DNA of 64,000 nt, taken from positions 1-64,000 of the forward strand of contig QAXH01006444.1 of the NCBI GenBank assembly GCA_004335635.1, in the 5' to 3' direction. The position numbers were made by a program, and so were the translations under genes. Every line of letters begins with the position of its first letter. Within the stretch, counting starts at the first letter, position 1. The notes under the pieces were generated by a model. That model did no database searches. It saw only the letters and a program-made list of their open reading frames with translations, and was not told the origin of the DNA. This DNA is from Chloromonas sp. AAM2 (Eukaryota > Chlorophyta > Chlorophyceae > Chlamydomonadales > Chlamydomonadaceae). Shown one piece after another: positions 36,901 to 48,900 of the stretch.

Positions 36901-36965
36901 GAGGGGGCCGAGGGGGCAGGGGCGGTTTCAGGTCTGGAAACGGGCCTGGGCCAGCGAACAAGTAG
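30325..36965 (+). CDS. PNUTS/PPP1R10-like PP1 regulatory protein with CXXC-like and CCCH zinc motifs
   Basis: Predicted nuclear targeting subunit of protein phosphatase 1. Exons: 30325-30544, 30702-31149, 31541-31695, 31831-32029, 32295-33804, 34073-34145, 34540-34575, 34838-34995, 35373-36965; 4392 nt, 1463 residues. The ends of exon 7 and the start of exon 8 are the least certain. Order: acidic/basic N-terminus (RGRRKRKPRS); CXXC-like cluster CGKCRTCLNPQLKKAC; TFIIS N-terminal (LW) domain in exons 3-4 (LESWVVEAAEG, LSKLPVDVEAL, SLVDQWKRLV); a long Ala/Thr/Pro/Gln region; PP1-docking RVxF-type motif KRVHWPED, close to KTVTWPEE of animal PNUTS; an Ala/Pro-rich tail; RGG-like glycines; and a CCCH finger CAFFNTAQGCKKGDTCKFAH. 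This order matches PNUTS except for the added CXXC motif. Plant LUMINIDEPENDENS is a partial analogue. The second intron has a GC donor (31150). Confidence 0.85.
33873..33907 (+). repeat. GT dinucleotide microsatellite
   Basis: About 17 TG units in intron 5 of the PNUTS-like gene, about 70 bp after the donor at 33805. The preceding exon frame runs through it by chance. Confidence 0.95.
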
Positions 36966-37572
36966 CGTGAATCAGCTTGGCATTAACTGCACGGTTGCTG
37001 CACCACCTTAGTACTACATGCAGTACGGCAAGGAGAAGCCGAAAAAGGGATGGCAAGCAAGGCTGTCACGGCCTGTGATCGACTTGCCAGGCGGTTGCAC
37101 ATTGTTTGGTGTGCATGCAGAACCTTGTGCAGTAATCAGCCGAGTAGAGAAGGAGCACTAGGTAGAGCTTTTGTGCAGCCTTTGACGGCACACATGCACC
37201 AGTTGTGTTAGCTGGCTTGCTGTTAGACGTTAGTGACCATTCTGCAACGGCACTCTGACCTTCAATTGCCCGCATTCTGATGCTTAATCATGGTGATGAA
37301 TGGTCATTCTCTTGCATGGTGACGTCCTTGCTTTGTCCATTCATTTTCATTATCATGATTCAGTCGCTTCCTTAGCGGCAACTCCATGCCTAAACCCTTG
37401 CAATGTGTTGGAGTTAGAAGATAAGGCACTTGCACTGACTTTGTGATGTGCGACTACTCCAAAGGTTGCCACACTCATGCAGGATGTGTTCTGGACAAGC
37501 TGCTTTCAAGGGCTGCTTGGTGTTGATATCCATGTCTTGAGGACGCACACTTGGTCCTGACCATGACTCAAT

Positions 37573-37577
37573 TGTAA
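37573..37577 (+). terminator. TGTAA poly(A) signal, PNUTS-like gene
   Basis: First plus-strand TGTAA I found after the stop at 36965. It implies a 3' UTR of about 620 nt. Confidence 0.4.
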
Positions 37578-37819
37578 GCTTCAATCCTGAACACGATTTG
37601 TACAACTTCTTGCACAAACAGTAGCATTAATTGTGTGCCAGCCAGTCAAGCCCAGATCAACGGCACTTGGCGTGAGTCGAAAAGGCAGACAGAGGAGGAG
37701 TGATTACGGACAGTGCCAGCTTGGCAGGCAGTAGCAGGCAGCGCACAAGCCGAACCTGCTGTTTTTGGTCACACAAGCACTAGCACTAACCAAGCGGCAC
37801 CAGAGTCTGGCCCAAAGCC

Positions 37820-37824
37820 TTACA
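37820..37824 (-). terminator. TGTAA poly(A) signal, RRM gene
   Basis: TTACA on the plus strand is TGTAA on the transcribed strand, about 350 nt after the stop codon at 38172. The interleaved inverted repeat at 37842-37936 would lie just upstream of it in the mRNA. Confidence 0.4.
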
Positions 37825-37841
37825 GAGGACCAAACTGTATA

Positions 37842-37936
37842 CGCACGAAGCAGACTACCATAACACACCAGACGAGAGTTGTGTCTGCCATTGTGGCGGT
37901 GTTATGGTAGTCTGCTTCGTGCGACACAACTCTCGT
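37842..37936. repeat. Interleaved double inverted repeat (pseudoknot topology)
   Basis: Arm A (37842-37866, CGCACGAAGCAGACTACCAT plus AACAC) is exactly reverse-complementary to A' (37899-37923), 25 of 25 bases. Arm B (37872-37885, ACGAGAGTTGTGTC) is exactly reverse-complementary to B' (37923-37936), 14 of 14 bases. The order is A-B-A'-B', so both stems together form a pseudoknot-type arrangement instead of one hairpin. It lies in the predicted 3' UTR of the RRM gene. Confidence 0.93.
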
Positions 37937-38171
37937 ACTGGTGGCAGCAACAACAAGCAGTGCAGTCATCAGCAGCACAAGCAACTCACAAAGCAATTCA
38001 TCACAAACCACACCCAAAACGTCACGATTGCTGGTGCGTTGGTAAACAGTTGACAGCAAACGTCACAGCAATTCCAGTCGGGTAGAACAGTTTGAGTCTG
38101 AGCTCTCGTTGGTTCCAGTGTCAGTCCATCAGCTCATTCTTTCCAGTGTCAGCGTTCACATTCCATGAGCA

Positions 38172-41100
38172 CTAAGCCCAGCGGCTCCTCTGGCGAGTGT
38201 TCCCACTCCCACCACTACCACCCCTTGAGTCGTCGCGTCTGTCCGACCCCCCTCGGTCTCGATCCCTGTCCCTGTCCCTGTCGCGATCCCTATCACTCCT
38301 GTCCCGGTCTCTATCACTCCTGTCCCGGTCCCGTTCCCTGTCCCGCGCATCCCGACCCCTGTCATCCCTCCTGCCGGAATCAGAACCATACTCTGCCGCC
38401 CGTCTGTGGTCCAAAGTCATGGCAACCATTGGCCCGTGGGGACCGGGAGCACGCCTGGCGTCTGCAGCACTACCTCCTGTGCCGGGCGGTGGGCCATAAG
38501 GAGGGGGCTGAGGTCCCGGAACGCCACCAGGGGCGGCACCGTAACCGCCGGCATAACCACCTGTCGGTTGAGGGGCGGCGTAGGCGTCTGGGGGTGGGCC
38601 CATGGGTCTAGGCACCGGGCCGCCGGGGGCTGATGCGACCAAGTAGGAGGGCGGCATGCCTGCGGACATAAAAGCAACGTTGCATGTCGTTGCACATCAT
38701 GCATTCCCAAGGGTGGGGAGTGAGTGTGAACAGAGCGCAAACGGCAGCAACGAACTCGCGAACGGCAGCAGCTCTTTCGATGCCGTCCTTTGCGACTGCG
38801 CATGCACGTGCGCATGCTCGCTAATCAACTATCGCGCCCTGGCCCAACCAAGAACCTGCACTAGGGTTCCGGCCATGCCAGATCCCACAGCACGCTGTGC
38901 ATGTGACGGTGACACCACACATGGCAGGGCGTGCAACTCTTCAAGTCTGCCAATCTGGTGGTGCTGGCCCCATGGGCCCATCACAGCGCCCCTGCCATGC
39001 CTGTGGGATGGAGCCATCCGACCCCAACAGTGCATAGCAAACAAACAGGGTTTCAGGGCCGTGCTCAAGTGCACAGCATCAGCAGGGTGGCAATGCTAAC
39101 GACAGGCCATGAGCGACCACAGGCCGGTAGAGCTAGAACACGGTGCAATCGCCATGGTGGACGGGAACAGAATACAGAACTAGCGTGCAGACCTTGACAA
39201 ACTTTTGCAGCAAACTGCGCGCATACCAAAGCATACCCATGCCGCTGGGCCAAACACAATTAAGATGGCATATAACTTCTACACAACAACACTTCAGCTG
39301 GAAAAACAGATAATTGAGCTTCTGACGTATAAAACTGAACTCGTATTCTGTAACAAGTAATGGTTAGTATGCAACGCAACCAGCTGCTACGTGCCCAGGT
39401 GCACACCGGAATGCGACTCTATCAAGTCAGCTCCGCGAGCGACCCTTGCAAGTTGCTCACCCTGAGGTGGCGGCCCCGCTCCGTAGCCCGGTTGTGCGGC
39501 CTGTGTGTGTGCCGGGTCGTGGTACACGGGCCGGGCGCCCGGCGGGCCGCCAGCCCTGCAGCCACATACACATTGACAACCTCAGGCACGCTCTGTGCAC
39601 TGCTGCTCAGAACTCAGAAAGCCCAAAGCTTGGGGATGGGGACAATAGTCAAGCATTGCAATCAGGAAGCTCGGGAAGTGCAACTGGAGCTGATGGCAAC
39701 TGATATTGTAGTTCAGTTCAATCAATGTCGTGTAACTGCACAACTACAAACCTGGCTTGACTTCTGCAATAGGGGCGGGCTTTGCACAATGGTCTTTGAG
39801 ACACCAACACAGTCTATGGTGGCGCTTGCTCGCTCTGGCATTTCACCTGCACCCAAGCCCCAGCTGTCCCTGAACCCTGCTGGAAAAGCCCTAGCTACAT
39901 CCTGTTCTTGCTCGTGCATGAATCCACTCCCTGCAAGTGCGCCCCTGCCCTGGGTACTGTTGGGCCCTTGGGTGTGTCCTTCTACATTGCTTTTCCAGCC
40001 CTTAGACGCTCAGAACCAGAAACAATCTCAACAATCAGGCATCCAAAGTGCACAGCGTACGAACAGGGAGTCCAGGCCCTTGCTACCTGAAGTCCTGCGC
40101 AGGAGCTGGCTGGCCCCTCGGATCATATCCAGGCGCCAAGGCTGCGTATGCCCCTGCTGCAGCCGCGGGCGGGGCGCCCCCTCTTGCATCATAGGCGGGC
40201 GGGGCTGAGTTGGGGGGTGCAGCCGCATAGGCCGGGGGCGGGCCGCCACCCCGACCGTCATAACCCCCACCCCCACCAGCAGCAGCAGCTGCAAGGGGTG
40301 GTCCACCCCGTGTATCATAGCCAGGCGGGGCGGAGGAAGGGGGCGGGCCACCTCGGGGGTCGTAAGATGATGGGGGATGGTGGTTGGCGGGTGCGGGCTT
40401 GCTGCGGGGGTCAGAGTCGCGGCGTGTGTCGTCGTTGGCTGCGGATACTGAGCGCGTGTAGCCACCCTCCGGCCTTACCCTGTAGGCAGCACCAACGGAC
40501 AGAGACGTACTGTGAATCGCGAAATTCGTTCATCCTGGCGATTTCCAGTGAGCTTTCACTAACATCCGCTGATGATGATAAACAAACTCACGGGTTTGCA
40601 GCTTGCAGTGCTGCAGGCCAAACAGCCTAGGCGCTGGACAGCCGCATCACCACTGTCAGCAGAGCATGAGCATGGTTCTCCCACCAAGTCAAGCAGATGC
40701 ACTGATAGCGTCTGCCTGATTTCCGAGCACCTGACGAGAAGAACGCCTGGTCCGATGTGTGCAAGTTGTCATCGTGCAAAACTCAGTGCAACATGTGATC
40801 GTGACTACGTGAACTCAAATCACACATCTGTGTCTGATTTCTGTCTTCCGTCTTGCATGTCGGATCCACGCCCATGTACTTTCTCTTACCTGTCATTTGC
40901 ACCTGCACCTGTCTTGCCTGCCGCCCCGCCGCCCCTGCCTGGCTGGGGTCTGCCATATACGGGTGACAATGTAACGGATTGGTCGTCGTCCAGGTCAAGC
41001 TTGTAACCCTGGACACCAAGAAGTGGCACATGGTGATTTCACGTTACTATTAATTTCACGTTATTACTCTCTCAGTAATGCCGATCAAGTGCATTCTCTC

Positions 41101-44100
41101 AGCCATGGCAAACCAGTGTACTTGATTCATGCAGTGCAATGTAGGACCTTACTGTAACACTGAACACACAGTGTCAGAGTCAGAGTCGCTGACTGACAAA
41201 CCCTAACCCCAAACCCTAACCCCAGACCTGCAGCAGGTCCTTTGCCACAGTGGCAGCATGTGCGTCCACAAAGTCCACAAACAGCTTGATGGAGCGCTCG
41301 CCGGGTCGGTGGGGGTGCTCTTTGTTGATCAAACGAAGCTCCTGGAAGGAAAGGAAGGGAGTTTGGTCATGTACTTGGGTTTTGAACAGCCAGTGCGTTT
41401 GCAAGGGTCATCCACTTACCAAAACGTGTCAGATGTTGCACAGCCTATGCTTGCAACTGCGTCCTGTTTTCGCATCCAGTGCGCTTCAATGCTGGTTGAA
41501 AGCACCCTTGAGGCACTGCTTGTCATCAAAACGCTCAACCTCCCAAGCTTGAAAACCAAGCTTGCCCCCTGCACATCCCTTCACCAGCCCGACTCTAAAG
41601 ACTCTTCTAGCCTGACGTGATTAGATACGTCAATGACGCTGTACCAACCTTGAAGCCCTGGATAGGGCGGAAGATGTGAGCTGCTTCCCGCTTGGTAACG
41701 TCCAGAGGCAGAGCGTCAATGAACAAAGTGGCCGTGGCATTGGGTGGCAGAGGCGGCAGCCCATCAGGTACGACTTGCGGGGGTGGGGCGGAGCGGGGCG
41801 GCTGGGGCTGGGGAGGTTGCATGGCCGATGGCTGGGGTGATAGCGGCATGGGTTGCTGGGGTGGCATGCCGCCCATGTGGGCAGGAGGTTGCTGGGGTGG
41901 CTGCTGCTGGGGTGGTTGCATGGGCAGGAGGCCAGGGGGCCCGGCCTGACCAGGCGGCTTGTATGACTGAACTGGCTGCTGCTGGGGCAGCAGCGATTGT
42001 TGCGGCTGTTGCTGTGGTGTGGGTTGGTTGAATGATGCGCCCGATAGTGAAAAGGTCGGCTGAAGGCCGGGTGCCTGCTGCTGCTGCTGCTGCTGTGACT
42101 GCGCCTGCTGTTGCAACTGTTGCTGTAGCAGAGCCTGTAGCTGGGCGTGCAGCTGTGGTTGTAACGCCAAGCCCATCTGTGCAGCACTGGGCAGTGTCAA
42201 CTGTTGTTGTGGCTGCTGTTGTGGCTGCTGCTGGGCCGGCTGCTGCTGCATAAGCAGCTGCTGACCATTGGCTAGGTACACCGGCTGATTGGCGGGCGGG
42301 CCGCCTGCTGCTGGAGGTGTAGCGGAGCTGGCGAGCTGCTGCTGGTACTGGCCCAGGTTGTTGACCGCTGCTGGGCCAGTCAGGCTGCTCAGCAGCTGCG
42401 CAGTGGCACCTGCTGGCTGGGCCATGCTGCCATACTGATGTTGCTGCTGCTGGTGCGAGTGTTGTTGTTGTTGTACACCGGTGTCAGTGGGTTGAGGCTG
42501 GCGGACTGGAGCGGTGGTTTGAGGAGCTGTGCTCTGGGCAGATGTGGGTGCAGTTGCAGGTGCTGTGCGTGCGGGCTGTTGAGTTGTTCCTGTTGTTGTC
42601 ACGGCTGCATGCACAAGATGCAAATGAGAAAGAGGTCATTGCAATGTTGCAGAAGGTTCAGGCAGTGGTGTGGTCGGTGCGTACACACGTGCGAAATGTA
42701 GGCTTCACAATTCCAGAATCAATGCAGGCAGTGCATTACTGAATCTTTCTGGCTATTTGAATTTGTTACCCTAGTCATTCAGGAATCAGTTTCACTTGCT
42801 CCACTCTTAACCACTCTGCAAGCTTATGCAAGGCCCGGCGCTGGATTGGGTTGAAGTGTCGTGGCTCATGCTCAGGGTCAACGTCATGGGCAGCCACAGA
42901 TGAACGACTGCCAGGACAGCCAGTTTTGACCAAGTCAAACTCGATACTAGTTTGAAGCTCAAGCATCTTTCATCACTTTGCAGCTGAGTTTGCATTGCTG
43001 TTAAACGCGGGCAGCCGCTCGATTCGAGTTCAATGAAGCGCTTCTCTTTGTGAACTGTGTGGCTGGCCATACCACACTGCCCATTGTGGCAGGTCCAGGC
43101 ATGCGTGTGAGCGAGCCTGTTACTAACTGATCGCCTTTGCATAGTAACCACCCCACTGCACCCTTTGCGTCATGACAGAGCCAAACTATACAAAAACTAC
43201 TAGCTCAATTGTCCGCAACAATACAAGCGTGATAGAACGGCAATCTGTGATAGCATTGCCTTCTCTGACGCATGCGATACATTCTTGCATGACCAGGATG
43301 TGCAGACGTGCGTGTAGCTGGACCAGAGTGCGTGAAAACGGATGCGCGAGAGGCACTGTTTTCTTTTCACAGCACACTTGAAGGTTGTTTTACACTGAGG
43401 TTACACTTGAAGGTTTTGTTACACTGGGTCAGCAGCAGCGTCAGTGCATGTCCGCTTTGGCCTGGACATGCACTTTCCTCTAATTTCTTGCTGACACCAC
43501 ATGAGGGCTGGGCCTGGTGTCAGCGCCGTTGCCCTGTATGCACGTGTGCTGTGCTGTCTTTGTTCTGGCAAAGTCAGTCCAGGTTGCCCATGTTGAGTAT
43601 CCCGCATTGAGCGTTCTGGATCCGCAATTTGTAACTGCAACCCTGTGCTGTTATCCATGTGCTTTTCGACCATCCGAATCCTTGCCTTCTCCTGGTCAAT
43701 GGATTAGGCCTGTATCCTGCCTTGTCTCATGCATGGCTGGGTGGTACGTGTGCTCAGTGCGCGTTTGGCCCGGCTAATGATCCTGACGAGCTTAAGTGAT
43801 GTAAGCGGTCTTGCACGTACTGCTAACACATGAACAGCGTGCACTAGCAAGCTTTGCATGTACATGGTGCTGTGCCTAATTGCCCAAGGCAGGGCTTTCC
43901 AGACGGTACATCACTCTCCTCACAGTGGAAGGCTGTTCTATACAGTGGAAGCCTGTTCGAATACGATGACGTAGGTTTCCCACCCAACCACGTGCCAAAA
44001 TCCGGGGATGCACAAACACTGCTCAATGCATTTTTGGTCCAACTGACGTGCTTTCTGTGAGCTTTGCTGACGCAAACTCATGGGCTGGTTCGCTATCGAA

Positions 44101-45654
44101 GCACATGAAGAACTTGCCTGACCAAGCGACATGCGCCCAACGCGTACTTTTCACGTGCTGTACGCCTGTCTGGGCAGTGAAGGACTCCGTTTTGCAGTGT
44201 CAAGCTCAGGCAGCAAGCTCAAGCATAGATACGCTCAAAATGTCCACATGGCAGCTGCATGTCCAGTCTTGCACATACCTTGTCCGAGCAAGCCTGCCAG
44301 GCTGCTGAGCTGGCTCTGTGAGAGCCCTGCCAGTGCAGCAGCCAGGCCTGAGCTGGCTGCAGCCGGAACAGTTGCGGCAGCCGCTGGCTGCGTGGTCGTG
44401 GTAGTTGAAGCAGCGGGTCTTGTGGCCTGTGGGTGAGCCACGGCCGGAGGCTGTACGGCCATGCCTGTGCAGCATGGAGATGCAGGGCTTGCATGTACAG
44501 TCCCAGCTGGCTTGGCCGCGTCCAGGTACTCAGGCTCTCGGGACGACAGAAAAATGCAATCGACATCCTTTCTGATGGTCATCATGGCTGGGAGGAGTGG
44601 GCAGACAGGGCTGTTGTGCAGGCGTTACATTCATCGTCACGGTCCATACGATGTCACGTGCCAACATACAAGCACGACCACAAGACTACGAGTTTGCTAC
44701 GCAAGTCAGGACTGCCCGCGTTCACATGCAGCACGAAACTTAAGTGTTTTGAACAGGAATGAGCCTACTTCGTATGCAGTGCTGCAATGTTTACCGGCTG
44801 GTGCTGTGGGGCGAGCTCCTCCTGGCGGCTGCTGAGTAGCAAAGCCCTGCAGGGCGTGCGGAGCGTGTGCTTTGGCTACATGTGCCCTTGAGGCGGCCAC
44901 TTGGCTGCAACTGAAGTTCGTCAGACGATGACGGCTGTCTCCTGTACTTTGAGCAAAGCCTGGCAGGTTACCACCTGTGTTGTGCCACAAAACTGCCTAT
45001 GTTCTGCCACAAAACCAAGCTACAATGCTGGGCAACTCCACATGACATCATGTACCACATGACATTGTCCTGCACTTACCCCGCCACCCTCGTTCCTGTG
45101 CTGCTTGGCAAACTGTTCCGGATCTGGGGAAGCAGGCAGGCAAAGTCAATGGGTGCGGGAAAGAGCGAGTTTGCCAAAACTAGGGCGACTGGCCACAGCA
45201 GCACTTCAAAGCCGACACGAGCACATCCATGTGAGCGTGAGCTGTTCATGGTTTGGCCACGGTTCTCCAATGTTTGCCGGCTTCATCAGGTCGAGATCAG
45301 GTCAAGCAGGACCTGCGAAAGTAACATTGTTAAGGCCCAGGCGCGCTCCTTGTCGTAACACAAGTTCGACTTACCGTAAGTGTACGAATCTGCTTGCTCC
45401 TGTGAGGGTGTCTCTATCTCGATGGACAACGGGGAACCCCAGCCGGTCCAGCCACCATACATGGTCTTGCATGCTTGAGCGGTGAGCAAGTCGCGAAACA
45501 CAGCATGCCCGACAACACCATGCGAATCCCGCGTCACTCTGGTGGACGTGCAGCCCTGGCAATTCCTGAAGACTGCATCAAACGCTTCCGGGCTCAAAAA
45601 GCTGGGCAGATTTGCAATCCGCAAGTTGATCCGGTTGTCAAGTGATTGCCGCAT
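38172..45654 (-). CDS. Two-RRM RNA-binding protein with Q-rich linker and RD-rich tail
   Basis: Predicted nuclear RNA-binding protein. Exons, high to low: 45375-45654, 45080-45123, 44795-44846, 44279-44464, 41649-42604, 41228-41341, 40890-41008, 40087-40479, 39461-39555, 38172-38659; 2727 nt, 908 residues. RRM1 is in exon 1 (INLRIANLPSFLSPEAFDAV, then HAVFRDLLTAQACKTMYGG). A roughly 330-residue Ala/Thr then poly-Gln/Pro linker follows. RRM2 spans exons 5-7: ATLFIDALPLDVTKREAAHI, IKLFVDFVDAHAATVA, QGYKLDLDDD. It resembles the RRM of plant nuclear-speckle RNA-binding (NSR) proteins, which also read LFVEGLP...REVAHIFRPF. The C-terminus has repeated SYDPRGGPP/YDTRGGPP units and ends in Arg-Asp dipeptides before RQRSRWA. 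An in-frame upstream ATG at 45816 would add 54 residues. The target RNA is unknown. Confidence 0.83.
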
Positions 45655-45925
45655 TCCGTCTGGGTGTCGGTCACTGTCACTGCGCCAGGCTTGACCACAT
45701 CGACGGGGAAAACCAGGAGGGGCAGCACGAGCTGTGCTGTGACTACCAGGCCCGCCGCGCCACTTGCATCTTGCTTTGCTTCGCGCACTGCATTGCAAAC
45801 CGTCAGCAATGCGCATTCCGATGATGGTTTCGAAAACGTTTCGCGGTTACTGAGAGGCGCCCTCACAAACGCAGCCTGGAGCTCTCACAATAAGGCCACG
45901 AGCTTACGGTTTATTGAGGAATCTC
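45655..45925. promoter_or_regulatory. Compact bidirectional promoter region (RRM / TPR genes)
   Basis: At most 271 bp (109 bp if the RRM protein starts at 45816) separates the start codons of two divergent genes, so transcription start sites and control elements must lie here or within the first exons. I recognise no TATA box or named element. Confidence 0.5.
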
Positions 45926-48900
45926 ATGACACGCACACGGAACTTGCTAGCCTACCTGGCAAAGTTGCCATTGACAACCACCCATGCATCTAGGGTACCG
46001 ATGTGTGGCCAGAAGGCGTTCTTGTGCAGACTCCACAGTCGTGCTCTCGGCGTGCAGGTTGCACATGTTGACAACGGACAGCAATCGAGCAGCAGCTGGG
46101 GCTTGCTAGCAGGTATTCTGCTGCGCACGTGCTTTCACAAACCTAGCATTAAAGCATCTTTCACTTCCAGTAATAGTGCCAGTCACTGCCATCTGCCTGT
46201 AAACACCACGCCCAACAAACGTTGCCAGTCACAAACTGCGACCATTGCCCCACTTATACAGCAATTGGCGTTCTGACTAAGGGGGCAGCCAACAGCTAGC
46301 ACCAAGCAGCAGTAAAGCAGCTGTTGAGCATGACTGTGTGTGCACCTGTGCAGGCCATGCTCTAGCAAGCAGTTTGCTGGGAGGTTCCCTCTTGATGGCC
46401 GCTTCGCCTGCAAACGCAGCTGCATCTCAGGTGAAGATGCTCAGGGTGTATGTGCAGCAGTGTCCTTTTCCGTGTATATATACACCAGGGAAGCCATCAG
46501 AGGACGCGAAATGGGGGTGCACCGCCCTGGCCCACCCTGATCAAGGAAGCAAAACGAACGCAGCGAAGAAAGCTCTATGGTCACTAGATCGGATTGGGTT
46601 CATACGGACCTTGCACACATTGAATGGTACCTGGGCTTACAAATGAGTTCAAACCTGTATGTGCCATGCTCGAGACGACTTAGTGTGTGCTGCTGTTGAT
46701 ATCGAGTGCTAACCACTGTCCCACCCTGGCTTGGCGTGACAATTGGGCTGCTTGGACCAGCAGCTGTTCCGGGCCAATCCATCACTCCCTCATGGGCACT
46801 GGTGCACCACTCCGCACCACACCACACCACACCACACCACACCACACCACACCACATTGGCAACAGCAGGGTTCATGCTTGACGCATCTCCAACAGTGCA
46901 TTTCAGCAGGGAAATGGGGCCGCAGAAGTGGAACATTCAAATCTGGTTGTTTGGCAACACGCATCTGGAACAGTGCATGCTAGAAGGAAGATCAGTCAGT
47001 CCGTGAAAGCAGGCACCCGGGCAGATGGCGCTAAGTGGTAATGCTGCACGCCGTGCAGGATCAGCAACCGCCTGGCGCAGTGCCCGTTTCTGAAACCGCC
47101 ACTCACCCCCTGGAGTATGACCCTGTCACCAACGAGCACACCGCCAAGATGACCATGGCCCGCAGCGCAGGACTGGATCACTACCAGGCGGGGAGGCAAG
47201 TGGGCCAAAGAAGTGACTGTGTCAGCTTTTAGCTGTGCTTCTGCTTCTTCATGCCTTCCAGCCTGTGTTTGTTTGCCATTCCGCCTTCCTTGCTCAGCAT
47301 AGTGACCACTGCGTGGCAGAACGTGCAGCTGGGCCCTGGGAGCAAAATGTTTGCAATGCTTGGCATAACACAAACCAGGTGATAGGTGTGGATGTAGCCT
47401 TTCGGCTGCAGAACGCCTGTGTTTGGTTCCTGAGTGATATCAGGTCGTCCTAGCTACCGGATGTGCCACACGTTCAAGTTCAAGAACTCAAGCCGGGCTA
47501 GATAAGTTGTAACGAGCGCTAGTTGTCGGGGTTGTTCATAGCAAGTGATTATGTGTAGCAAATAAAATGCGAGTCGCTGAACATGCTGCATGTACAACGA
47601 ACCGCATCTGACATGCAAGGCTCAAGCCCTGGCTGCATGTATACGTTACATTATATACACGGTATGTATGTATTGTTACATCACATGGTATCCGGTGCAG
47701 GTATCCCCAGGCTGAGGCTAAGTTCCTGGAGGCTGTGGCCGAAGCCAGACTAGGGTTTGACGCCAAGGACCCGCACATCGCCAGCACTCTCAACAACCTA
47801 GCGGAGTTCTACCGCAACACTGGGCAGCACGCAAAGGCAGAGCAACTGTACAAAGAGGCCAGTGGTGCATGTGGATCTTCAGCAAATCAATGGGTTGCGA
47901 GGCACCAGCTGCACTACGAGCTTTCTGTGTCACACACACCAGTGCCATCTTCATGTGGATGCTGCTACTGCACTCTGTCGATGCAGCTCAGAGATGAATT
48001 GCAATTAAAACGATTATCAGCCAAGCCTATTTGCCAAACCGCCTCATCATATCCATGTAGTTGCAGTGTCCTGCCCTAGTGGGAGGGTGTTGATGTGTTG
48101 AAAGGATGCTGTGATGCTGGTCATGCCACTGCGCAGGCCTTGGATCTGCTTGAGTCCGCCTTTGGCGAGCGGCACTGGCTGTACGTGTCCGCCATGCACA
48201 ACCTGGCACTCAGCTACGAAGCACGAGGTGTGATAGGAACTTGCATTTAGCCAGCCACGCTGTCAGACAAGTTCATGGAGACAGTAGTATGGATTAAGCC
48301 AGCCACGTCGTCAGACAAAACCAGTTTCCTTGGTGCTCTTGTTTTGTTCCAGTCTAGTTTGGATCCATGACCAACCGGGCTTGAACCCACTGGAATGTGG
48401 TGGCCGGTTGGATCTACCTTGACTGTCTACTGGGAGAAGAAGTTCTGCTTTCAGCAGTGTCCCAACGTCCGAGCGCTCACATGCGTCCCGCAATCTATGC
48501 AGCGTCACAACACAGCATGTACCTGTGTCGAATCAGCCTCAATGAGTTTGATGTTGCATTGACTGCAGAAAGGGTTTCTAAAACGTTGTGGTTTCATACC
48601 CTGGCTGCAGGTCAGTTGGACGCTGCAAAAGAGGCCATGGAACGTGTCATGTCTCTGAGGTGCGAAGATGTCAGGCAGAGGCGCAGCAATGCACGAAGCC
48701 GGCAGCTTCAGGGCAGGCAAGGGCAAGGGCTAGTGCATGCAACAAACATCTCCGTGTCGGCTGAGTATCCAAACGTGCGTGAAGTCAAAGGGGTGTGCAC
48801 GCCCCTTGTAGCACTGCCCCTCACATCGTGGTCCTGTCCCTGCCCATCTGCCCAGGTTAAGCATGTTCGGAGCGCGTCACTTCTTGTACGCAGACTCCAT

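Larger units (their letters stand above)
36966..38171. other. Convergent intergenic region, PNUTS-like / RRM genes
   Basis: Contains the 3' UTRs of both tail-to-tail genes, a TGTAA signal for each strand, and the interleaved inverted repeat at 37842-37936. The gap between the two predicted poly(A) signals (37577 and 37820) is about 240 bp, so the transcripts need not overlap. Confidence 0.6.

Noticed and set aside
38220..38345. Repeated GGTCTCTATCACTCCTGTCC-like blocks
   Set aside because: They encode the Arg-Asp dipeptide tail of the RRM protein, so the repetition is explained by the protein.
41204..41226. Telomere-like AACCCTAACCCC repeat
   Set aside because: Only about three irregular units, in an intron of the RRM gene; too short to be a telomere or a convincing interstitial telomeric array.
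41692..42253. Long plus-strand frames opposite the RRM-gene linker
   Set aside because: They are antisense shadows of the Gln/Pro-rich exon 41649-42604, whose frame is supported by splice phase and RRM2.
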